Below, one piece after another: positions 1-6,933 of a stretch of 32,760 nt of DNA. The stretch is from a virus. The notes below the pieces were generated by a model that did not search any database, was not told where the DNA came from, and worked only from the letters and a program-made list of their open reading frames with translations. The translations under genes and the position numbers were made by a program. The stretch's first letter is position 1; each line of letters opens with the position of its first letter. The DNA lies in the IMG/VR virus record IMGVR_UViG_3300037485_000435, positions 1 to 32,760 of that record; one strand, given 5' to 3'.

Positions 1-78
1 TATGTGAAGACCTTGTTTTGGATGAATTACTTCAAGCTGAAAGCGGAACAAGATTACATATTACAAAGACATGGCTGA
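1..78 (+). CDS. 3' end of frameshifted tail-assembly chaperone (partial)
   Basis: This is the end of the gene that begins at 31924, carried over the circular join. The -1 reading frame entered at the T-run at 32445-32453 stays open through this stretch and ends at the TGA at 76-78, overlapping the next start codon (ATG at 71) by 8 bp. The unshifted frame stops at 5-7. The residues here (for example FWMNYFKLKAEQDY) look like a compact helical domain, as in the T part of G/GT-type tail chaperones. The complete description is under 31924-32711. Confidence 0.75.
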   Translation, partial: YVKTLFWMNYFKLKAEQDYILQRHG

Positions 79-127
79 TGATCTGCAATTTCTTGATTCA
101 CTTGGTATCTCGCAGACTGAGCTTAGT
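1..127. repeat. Terminal overlap, left copy
   Basis: These 127 bases are identical to 32634-32760. Genes read straight through the join, so the contig is a circular or circularly permuted genome of 32,633 bp. The overlap length equals a common maximum assembly k-mer, so it is probably an assembly overlap rather than a packaged terminal repeat. Confidence 0.95.
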
Positions 128-601
128 TTGCCTGAGACAGCTTATGAAAAGTTTATCTTAGGACTAGCCAATGAGGTCACAGCACAATTTCAAGAGTATA
201 TACTTACTAATGTAAGTAATACTGGAGGACTAGCACAATCAGTAGTATACTTTCCTACTGGTGCCATGTCATTTGAGATACAAGCAGATGACTATTATAA
301 ATTCCAAGACCAAGGTGTTAATCCGGTAGGACAACAGAAATTTCAAACACCTTACAGCTTTAACTTTCCAGCTGTCACAAAGAATCATGCACTAGCTATA
401 AAGCAATGGAAAGGATACGACTTGAGTCATGCCTATGCATCAGCATCAGCTACAAAGAACAAGTATGGGATCAAGCCTCGCAATATAACTGAGAACGTGA
501 TGAGTGACGATGTCCTTGAAAGGATATCAAATGATCTAGCTACTTTGACTGGTTTAATGTTTCAGGTTTCATTTACTAAAAATACAAGAACATGGCAATA
601 A
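71..601 (+). CDS. HK97 gp10-like neck/tail completion protein
   Basis: This 176-residue protein most resembles the HK97 gp10-like family, which acts at the head-tail joint of siphoviruses. The middle has the family pattern: a YYKFQDQGVNPVG segment (about residues 75-88), then an alanine-rich helix with an AIKQW motif (about 108-114) and a KYGIKPRN segment near residue 131. It starts at ATG 71 in a GAC-ATG-GC context shared with several other tail genes. Its start overlaps the end of the frameshifted tail chaperone and its end overlaps the next gene by 10 bp, so it belongs to one translationally coupled tail operon. The family assignment is from residue patterns only. Confidence 0.6.
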   Translation: MADDLQFLDSLGISQTELSLPETAYEKFILGLANEVTAQFQEYILTNVSNTGGLAQSVVYFPTGAMSFEIQADDYYKFQDQGVNPVGQQKFQTPYSFNFPAVTKNHALAIKQWKGYDLSHAYASASATKNKYGIKPRNITENVMSDDVLERISNDLATLTGLMFQVSFTKNTRTWQ

Positions 602-1788
602 TGATAATACAAGAGCCTGAGAATTACTGGCCAATATGTAATAATGTAATATGGACCTTTGAATCAGATAAGACAACTCAACAGAATTTTAGTTTTATAG
701 TTGAAGTATATTTAAATACTGATTTACTATCTACTCATGAGGTATTCCCTGAGTCTGCAAATATGGGAAAATTTAATATTAGTGCCATAGGTAGATCTAT
801 ATTATTGACAAACTTTCCTCAACAAACTACATTATCAGCTGAGTTATTAGTTGACAATGTATGGAATTTAGTTGTGTATGAAAAGTATGGTGCTCCTCCA
901 TCTATACAATTTGGATCAGCAGAAACAACTGACAGTTTTAATTTTTTAAATGGATCATTCAGATTTTTAGAAGTATATGCTGGTAATTTTATTCCAGCTC
1001 TATATGATATAGATAATTCAAGAGGTGAATATTTCTTAACTGATTTCCCTAGAGATAAAAAGGAATATGTGCAATATCAAGAAACTAAATTCTTAAGCAT
1101 CATTAATAGTGAGAGTGACAATTGCACAGCTGAAATAAAACTATATAACATAACCAATACTTTAATTACAACAGCAACTTATGCTGTAAATGGATTGGCT
1201 ACTCCTATGTTATCAGTCGGACCAAGCAGATTAGTTGCATCTACATCATTGAATGAAAGTGATTTTACAAACTGCTACTATTATACAGTTAGATTATATC
1301 AAACAGCTACACCAACTAAGACATCTGAATCTTACAAATTATATTATGACCAGAGCTGTTACACATATGACAGCAGAAGATTGACATGGCTTAATAAGTT
1401 TGGTGCATGGGATTCATTCACCTTTAATTTATTATCTGAGAATAGCACAGATATAAAGTCAAATCAATATGAAAGATTGAGCGGTAGATATTATGATGCT
1501 GGCTTTTTATTCACTCCATCTGATGGCAATAAAATGACTATGAGTAAAAGTGTTCAAGACAAGCTAATTCTAAATAGTGATTGGATTAATCAAGATGTGC
1601 AGCAATGGCTTGTCAGAGAGTTATATGAATCGCCAAGGGTTTATATTGATTTTGATGGAATACTTTACCTAGAGCCAGTTAATATAACAAATAGTAATTC
1701 TGTACTCAAGCAAAAACGTAGAGATGGCTTGATTCAAGAGCAAGTTCAGATAGATAGAACATACACTAAACTTTCTCAATTAGGATAG
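592..1788 (+). CDS. Tail structural protein, distal-tail/baseplate candidate
   Basis: This 398-residue protein is rich in beta-strand-like segments and aromatic residues and has no catalytic motif that I recognise. A conserved-looking block around residues 264-280 (LTWLNKFGAWDSFTF) is of a type I associate with Bacteroidetes phage tail proteins of unknown structure. It lies between the gp10-like neck protein and an 801-residue tail-tip-like protein, and abuts the latter with no gap (TAG then ATG). That position and pairing suggest a distal tail or baseplate component. Two in-frame ATGs (592 and 601) are possible starts; the first gives a 10-bp overlap with the upstream gene. Confidence 0.55.
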   Translation: MAIMIIQEPENYWPICNNVIWTFESDKTTQQNFSFIVEVYLNTDLLSTHEVFPESANMGKFNISAIGRSILLTNFPQQTTLSAELLVDNVWNLVVYEKYGAPPSIQFGSAETTDSFNFLNGSFRFLEVYAGNFIPALYDIDNSRGEYFLTDFPRDKKEYVQYQETKFLSIINSESDNCTAEIKLYNITNTLITTATYAVNGLATPMLSVGPSRLVASTSLNESDFTNCYYYTVRLYQTATPTKTSESYKLYYDQSCYTYDSRRLTWLNKFGAWDSFTFNLLSENSTDIKSNQYERLSGRYYDAGFLFTPSDGNKMTMSKSVQDKLILNSDWINQDVQQWLVRELYESPRVYIDFDGILYLEPVNITNSNSVLKQKRRDGLIQEQVQIDRTYTKLSQLG

Positions 1789-4194
1789 ATGGAGCTGTAT
1801 ATAAATAATTATAAGGTAGATATCAATGAGAGACTTCCATTTCCATTGACTTATAATATCTCAGATATCAAAGATTTAAAATCAAGGAAAGGTAACAACT
1901 CCAAGACTATCACACTACCTGGCACTAAAGGTAATTTGTTTCTTTTTTACAATGCATTTAGTTTAACAGTCACAAGAAACATATCAGGACAAGTAAATTC
2001 ATTTGACTTTGATCCTACAGTAAAAGTAACTGCTAGATATTATGAACAAGGTTTGCTGCAATTCAATGGTTTTTGTCAGTTATCAGATTGTGAATTAATT
2101 GATGGTGAATGGGCAATTAATGTCTTGTTATTTAGTGATCAGATAGATTATATTTCAAAGCTTGCAAAAATAAATATCAACGAGCTTGATTGGTCAGAAT
2201 ACAATCATAATTGCTTGAAATCAGATCAAGAGGATTCATGGGCTGGTACCATTCAGGTGAATGGCACACCAACAAGTAATAAGACTGGAGCTAATTGGGA
2301 TGGACTAGGATACTACTATGGACTTATTGACTATGGTTTTAATAGGCCATCACCTTCTGCATTTGCTGTTCAGCATATTGCTCCTCAAGTATTTTGTTAT
2401 GATATTCTAAAAAGAATATTTGACTATTGTGGGATAACATGGTCCTCAGACTTTCTTGAGTCTCAAACATTTAAAAGGTTATTGATAGCATATGGAGGTG
2501 GGGATTTCCCCAACATTACTGAGGCAGAGGCAGATGAATTATCTTCAATAAATGATGAATTAAATAAAACATCAGGATTTATAGCTAGTGCAAATATTAC
2601 AAATACTGCTTTTCAAAGTATATCAGCTGGATTAGTTGGGGCTGGATATAATCCTTTGAGTACATATCAAAGTGTCTCAGTAAATGCTGTTAATGATCCA
2701 ACTGGACAAACTACTTCGGAGGATCCAGTTAAATTTGAAGCAGCATCAGCAGGATTGTATACTATACAATATTCAGGTGATCATGAGGTTACTCTTGACT
2801 TTACTACTGTGGGAGCTACTTTGCTAAGTGCTCATTTAAATATTTCACTCAGATTAAGAATCAGAAAAAATGGTTTTATAATAGATGAAGATACGATTTA
2901 CAACATCGATTATAATGCCATCACTTCAGATAACGTACAAACAATAAGTTTTAATTATACAAGACAATTAAACTTATTTATAAATGATGAGATTACGTTT
3001 GAGTATAGACTATTTAGTAGCATATCAAATAACAATTCTGTCTATTTGAGTGCTATACCTTCATCATTTAGCACAGCTTTTAAAATTAAAAATTTAAATG
3101 CTGAGATTAATTTTCTTAAAAATCCTCAATCTTTTGCTCCTGGTTTATCAATTAATTTGAGCGACTTTTTGCCTAAGATGGATGGAGCTACATTTTTAAA
3201 GGGATTTGTAACTGCTTTTAATTTATATGTAAAGTCATCAGTTGATGATCCAAGCATTCTTGAAATAGAGCCTTTGAATGATTTTTATGATGATTCATCA
3301 ACAGCTTTAAATTGGACACAGAAACTAGATCTTTCTAAAAGCATTAAAGTCACACCGACAATAAATTTTGCCAGTAAAGAATATCTATTCTCATTTGAAA
3401 AGGATGCAGATTACTATAATCAAAATTACCTTCAAGATGTTGGTGATCAATATGGTTCTTTTTTAATAGACTCAAGGAATCAATTCAGCAAAGATACAAC
3501 TGAATTCAAGTTGCCTTTTGCACAGAAGCTGCTAGTTAATATACCTTTTGATGAGACTACATTTACTAATATCATTGTACCTAGGACATTCCAAATAAGA
3601 ACAGATACAGATGGAATATCATCACAAGCGATACAGAATGGCAAGCCATTTATTGTACAGCTTGGACCAATGACTACAGCTAACTGGACATATATTGATG
3701 AGAATGGATTAGGACATGCAGAGACGAGTTATCCATATGTTGGGCATTTAGATAGTTTAACATCACCTACATTTGACTTTAATTTTGGTGTGCCTGATTA
3801 TGTATACTATCAAGATGCAATCTATACAACAAGAAATTTATTCTTTTATCATGAGGAATTTATTAAAGAAATAATATCAAGATATGGCAAGCAAATTAAT
3901 TGCTCAATAAATATCACTCCTGAAATGGTGAATCAGCTTGATTTTAAGAAATTAATCAATATTGATGGCATAGTTTATAGATTACAAAAGATAGAAAATT
4001 GGGATAGTGGAAAGGATCAGACTACAAATGTGGAACTGATTCGCATAATAAAGGGAGAAGGATTGGTGTCATTTGATATTGAATTACCATTTGATCCTTT
4101 TGCTAAACAGAATGTAAGAATGACTGAAGGCAAGTTTACAGCTGGAGCTCAGTCAAGAATAACAGAAGATAATATAACTAGAGTAATAGAATAG
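1789..4194 (+). CDS. Large tail-tip (Tal-like) structural protein
   Basis: This 801-residue protein is a large virion component. Its N-terminus (YINNYKVDINE, then a DIKDLKSRKGNNSKTITLPGT-like stretch near residues 27-46) resembles the first beta domain of large tail-associated proteins of Bacteroidetes phages. The middle is beta-rich, and residues near 675-765 are again compact, ending in a charged tail. The last residues (SRITEDNITRVIE) resemble the end of the 45-residue product encoded at 4463-4600. It is a good candidate for the tail-tip protein that contacts the host surface. No hydrolase motif is evident. The start codon directly follows the stop of the previous gene. Confidence 0.6.
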   Translation: MELYINNYKVDINERLPFPLTYNISDIKDLKSRKGNNSKTITLPGTKGNLFLFYNAFSLTVTRNISGQVNSFDFDPTVKVTARYYEQGLLQFNGFCQLSDCELIDGEWAINVLLFSDQIDYISKLAKININELDWSEYNHNCLKSDQEDSWAGTIQVNGTPTSNKTGANWDGLGYYYGLIDYGFNRPSPSAFAVQHIAPQVFCYDILKRIFDYCGITWSSDFLESQTFKRLLIAYGGGDFPNITEAEADELSSINDELNKTSGFIASANITNTAFQSISAGLVGAGYNPLSTYQSVSVNAVNDPTGQTTSEDPVKFEAASAGLYTIQYSGDHEVTLDFTTVGATLLSAHLNISLRLRIRKNGFIIDEDTIYNIDYNAITSDNVQTISFNYTRQLNLFINDEITFEYRLFSSISNNNSVYLSAIPSSFSTAFKIKNLNAEINFLKNPQSFAPGLSINLSDFLPKMDGATFLKGFVTAFNLYVKSSVDDPSILEIEPLNDFYDDSSTALNWTQKLDLSKSIKVTPTINFASKEYLFSFEKDADYYNQNYLQDVGDQYGSFLIDSRNQFSKDTTEFKLPFAQKLLVNIPFDETTFTNIIVPRTFQIRTDTDGISSQAIQNGKPFIVQLGPMTTANWTYIDENGLGHAETSYPYVGHLDSLTSPTFDFNFGVPDYVYYQDAIYTTRNLFFYHEEFIKEIISRYGKQINCSINITPEMVNQLDFKKLINIDGIVYRLQKIENWDSGKDQTTNVELIRIIKGEGLVSFDIELPFDPFAKQNVRMTEGKFTAGAQSRITEDNITRVIE

Positions 4195-4196
4195 AC

Positions 4197-4463
4197 ATGG
4201 CAATTTGGGAAGAGATCTTGGTGGCAAGCCAAGGAACAGTGATAGTGAATGACACCACTGAGAAAGTAGTAAGTTTTGATGCAATCTTTGTCCTTGAGGA
4301 CACTGTATTCAACAGCATCAAGGTAGCTGGAGTTGACATCAAAGCTGAGTTAATTACAACACCAGGCACAGCAGTGAAAGCTGGTGCTATGATCAGATGT
4401 ACTGGTGCTCGCAAATTTTCAGCTGTAGACTTGACTAGCGGATCTGTAGCAATTATATTGTAA
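4197..4463 (+). CDS. Small beta-rich virion protein, unknown
   Basis: This 88-residue protein alternates hydrophobic and polar residues throughout, as in a small all-beta domain, with a pattern of FDAIFVLEDTVFNSIKV near residues 28-43 and VDLTSGSVAIIL at the end. Similar short proteins lie beside fibre genes in Bacteroidetes phages, but I cannot assign a function. It starts 2 bases after the tail-tip gene, in a GAC-ATG-GC context, and its stop codon shares a base with the next small gene. A role as a decoration or tail-accessory protein is inferred from position only. Confidence 0.5.
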   Translation: MAIWEEILVASQGTVIVNDTTEKVVSFDAIFVLEDTVFNSIKVAGVDIKAELITTPGTAVKAGAMIRCTGARKFSAVDLTSGSVAIIL

Positions 4464-4600
4464 TGTACGGATACGGATTCTCAATGATGTTTAATAGTGT
4501 AAGAACTGCCATCAATGCAGCTGGTTCGCTATTGAATAGACTCACAGAGGATGGAGTGAACAGAGTAATGGAAGACAATCAACAACGAATAATAGAATAA
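4463..4600 (+). CDS. 45-residue protein with TEDG/EDN tail
   Basis: This short frame starts at the ATG that overlaps the stop codon of the gene before it (TAATG) and runs to TAA at 4598-4600, three bases before the next gene. The N-terminus is MYGYGFSMMF and the C-terminus contains RLTEDGVNRVMEDNQQRIIE. The end closely resembles the C-terminus of the 801-residue tail-tip protein (ITEDNITRVIE), which argues that the frame is real and that both carry a shared peptide tag or fold. Without it there would be a 140-bp gap in an otherwise packed operon. Function unknown. Confidence 0.6.
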   Translation: MYGYGFSMMFNSVRTAINAAGSLLNRLTEDGVNRVMEDNQQRIIE

Positions 4601-4603
4601 GAC

Positions 4604-5110
4604 ATGGGAGTAAAGATATCAGGCTTAACGGCTAAAGGAGCAGCACTAGCAACAACAGATTTAATTGAGATATCTCAATCAGCTGGAGGTGGTTTATATA
4701 CAACTCGCAGTGTAACTGGTGCTAATATCAAATCACTTGCTCAGAGTGGATTACCTACAGAGATTCAAGCTGCTGCTTCTGATGAGACAACTGCATTAAC
4801 AACCGGCACTGCGAAGGTCACTTTCAGAATGCCGTATGCAATGACATTAACTGCGGTTCGTGCATCTCTTTCAACTGCTCAAGCAAGTGGTAGTATATTC
4901 ACTGTTGACATCAATGAAAATGCTACCTCAGTACTAAGTACAAAGCTAACTATAGACAACACTGAAAAGACATCTACAACGGCTGCAACTCCAGCGGTAA
5001 TATCTGATAGTGCATTGGCAGATGATGCTGAGATAACTATTGACATTGACCAGATAGGGAATGGTACTGCAAAAGGTTTGAAAGTTACATTGATAGGTAC
5101 AAGAGTATGA
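4604..5110 (+). CDS. Tail fibre-type virion protein
   Basis: This 168-residue protein has two parts. Residues 1-45 (KISGLTAKGAALATTDLIEI) look like the N-terminal attachment segment seen in phage fibres. Residues 52-168 form a beta-sandwich-like domain with the pattern KVTFRMPYAMTLTAVRASL and repeated Thr/Ala/Asp-rich strands, a domain I recognise from phage fibre and virion surface proteins. The end overlaps the start of the next gene (ATGA). With the following lectin-like gene it forms an adhesion module. Receptor binding is inferred. Confidence 0.6.
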   Translation: MGVKISGLTAKGAALATTDLIEISQSAGGGLYTTRSVTGANIKSLAQSGLPTEIQAAASDETTALTTGTAKVTFRMPYAMTLTAVRASLSTAQASGSIFTVDINENATSVLSTKLTIDNTEKTSTTAATPAVISDSALADDAEITIDIDQIGNGTAKGLKVTLIGTRV

Positions 5111-6615
5111 TAATCAATCCATATTTAGTGCAGCCAAGTAATGCCTACGGCACACTAACTACTGCGTGGATAGCAGCTACGGGAGAAACTGATTTAACTA
5201 TCTTGGGCGCATTGAATACGCTTGAGACAGACCTAACTACCTATGGACTTACTTCTAAAATGAAGGCTTTGTATCCAATGGTCGGAGGTACTGCGGGAAA
5301 GCATAAGTTTAATTTTATGGATGCCCGTGATTTAGATGCAGCCTTTAGATTAGTATTCAACGGAGGATGGACTCATTCAGTTAATGGAGCTTTGCCTAAC
5401 GGAACTAATGCCTATGCCGATACTAAATTAAATACAAGCACAGTTTTATCTATATCAAGCGCTCATATCTCACATTATGCAAGAACTACACCGAATGGTG
5501 GTGTATTAATGGCTAATGATAGTTTAGATTGTATCTTACAATTATCAGGTGGACAATTATACGGTTCATTAGCAACTGCAAGTTTTAGTAGTACTACTCA
5601 AGCTAATGTTACTGGTTTCTATATGGTTAATAGACCAAATGGAACAAATCAAAAACTAATTAGAAATTCAACTATATTATTGAATGATTCTAAAACATCT
5701 ACAAGTTTTTCAAATAAAAATATATTTTTAGGTGCATATAACGGAGGTCCAGCATTCCCTTCTAACGCTGAAATAGCAATAGCATCCATAGGTGATGGAT
5801 TTACAGATACGGAAGCAGCTAATTTCTACACTGCGGTACAGACTTTCCAAACAACTTTAGGAAGGTCTATAGGTACACAAACAGTTAGTGATTCAGATGC
5901 ACAAGCATTTGTAACGGCTGCAAGTATTACAGACCAAGTACAAGCTAATGCAGTTAATAACTTTGTAATAGGTCTTAAAGCTGATGGACTATGGACTAAG
6001 ATGAAAGCAATCTATCCTATGGTAGGAGGTACTGCGGCAAGTCATAAATTCAACTTGAAAAATCCTTTAGATACAGATGCAGCCTACAGATTAGTGTTTA
6101 ATGGTGGATGGACACATAGTTCTACGGGTGCATTGCCTAACGGGAGTAACGCTTATGCTGATACTAAATTAAGAGCATTTACTGCTTTATCTGCTTCATC
6201 TTCTCACGTTTCATCATATGTTAGAACTACTCCTAATTCTAATGTATTTGTTGGTCACGATTCATTAGATTTGTTTATGGAAATAGATGCGGGAGTAATG
6301 TATGGTTCATTAGCAACTGCAAGTTTTAGTAGTACTACTCAAGCTAATGTTACTGGTTTCTATATGGTCAATAGACCAAACGGAACAAACCAAAAGTTGA
6401 TTAGAAACTCAACTATATTATTGAATGATAGTAAGGCATCATCAAATTTTGCTAATACACAAGATATAATTTTAGCTGCATACAATCCATCTAATCAATT
6501 TTCTAACGCTGAAATAGCAATAGCTTCAATAGGAGATGGCCTAACAGACACCGAAGCAGCTAACTTCTATACAAGAGTACAAACATATCAAACTGCATTA
6601 AGCAGAAACGTATAA
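5107..6615 (+). CDS. Lectin-like adhesin with two tandem domains
   Basis: This 502-residue protein is built from two copies of a domain of about 200-247 residues. Landmarks recur exactly 247 residues apart: YPMVGG at 56 and 303, followed by FNGGWTHS, ALPNG.NAYADTKL, SLATASFSSTTQANVTG and NAEIAIASIGDG in both copies. The order of strands and the NG.NAYA motif suggest a LamG/concanavalin-type carbohydrate-binding fold. The copies share 65 identical bases at 5563-5627 and 6304-6368 but differ more elsewhere. CG dinucleotides look commoner here than in the neighbouring tail genes, consistent with acquisition by transfer. It probably binds host surface glycan; that role is inferred. Confidence 0.65.
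   Translation: MIINPYLVQPSNAYGTLTTAWIAATGETDLTILGALNTLETDLTTYGLTSKMKALYPMVGGTAGKHKFNFMDARDLDAAFRLVFNGGWTHSVNGALPNGTNAYADTKLNTSTVLSISSAHISHYARTTPNGGVLMANDSLDCILQLSGGQLYGSLATASFSSTTQANVTGFYMVNRPNGTNQKLIRNSTILLNDSKTSTSFSNKNIFLGAYNGGPAFPSNAEIAIASIGDGFTDTEAANFYTAVQTFQTTLGRSIGTQTVSDSDAQAFVTAASITDQVQANAVNNFVIGLKADGLWTKMKAIYPMVGGTAASHKFNLKNPLDTDAAYRLVFNGGWTHSSTGALPNGSNAYADTKLRAFTALSASSSHVSSYVRTTPNSNVFVGHDSLDLFMEIDAGVMYGSLATASFSSTTQANVTGFYMVNRPNGTNQKLIRNSTILLNDSKASSNFANTQDIILAAYNPSNQFSNAEIAIASIGDGLTDTEAANFYTRVQTYQTALSRNV
5563..5627 (+). repeat. Intragenic direct repeat, copy 1
   Basis: These 65 bases are identical to 6304-6368, 741 bp downstream in the same reading frame. They encode GSLATASFSSTTQANVTG and flanking residues. 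Bases on either side differ at many third codon positions, so identity is confined to this core. Confidence 0.9.
6304..6368 (+). repeat. Intragenic direct repeat, copy 2
   Basis: This is the second copy of the 65-base repeat at 5563-5627. The spacing of 741 bp is a multiple of three, so recombination between the copies would delete or add one complete adhesin domain without breaking the frame. Confidence 0.9.
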
Positions 6616-6618
6616 CAT

Positions 6619-6876
6619 ATGAAACTAACAGACATAACACAAGCAGAATATCCTAACTATGTAGGACTTTTGACAGAGGTACAGAAAGATGAATTAGTAG
6701 GTCAGCTTTACACTGAGGATAGCTACTTCAATCCTATTCAAGATGCAGATGATAATTGGATTATCTCAACTGAAGAAATGGACTTCTGTACAAACGTAGA
6801 ATTTATGTGGGTGAAAGATTTGGATTTAATTCCTTACAATCCTAAACCTACTCCACCATTCCCATCTGTAAATTAA
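6619..6876 (+). CDS. Small conserved-type protein downstream of adhesin
   Basis: This 85-residue acidic protein has the motif EDSYFNPIQDADDNWIIS in its centre and ends in a proline-rich tail (NPKPTPPFPSVN). I recognise the SYFNPIQD block from small proteins next to fibre genes in Bacteroidetes phages, but no function is known to me. It follows the adhesin gene by 3 bases and is the last gene before a hairpin terminator. A role as an adhesin chaperone or small tail component would fit its place; this is inference. Confidence 0.5.
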   Translation: MKLTDITQAEYPNYVGLLTEVQKDELVGQLYTEDSYFNPIQDADDNWIISTEEMDFCTNVEFMWVKDLDLIPYNPKPTPPFPSVN

Positions 6877-6897
6877 GAGGTAAAATATTAACTTTAC

Positions 6898-6923
6898 AAA
6901 GGCTGGGTGACTAGCCTTTTTTT
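6898..6923 (+). terminator. Hairpin terminator upstream of tape measure gene
   Basis: The arms AAAGGCT (6898-6904) and AGCCTTT (6913-6919) form a perfect 7-bp stem with an 8-base loop. A run of seven Ts covers 6917-6923. The T-run ends only 10 bases before the tape measure start, and no promoter consensus lies between, so the gene probably depends on read-through. Confidence 0.8.
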
Positions 6924-6933
6924 GAATAAAGAC

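Noticed and set aside
6907-6933. GTG start for the tape measure gene
   Set aside because: It lies in the terminator hairpin and T-run; ATG 6934 has the same context as other tail genes.
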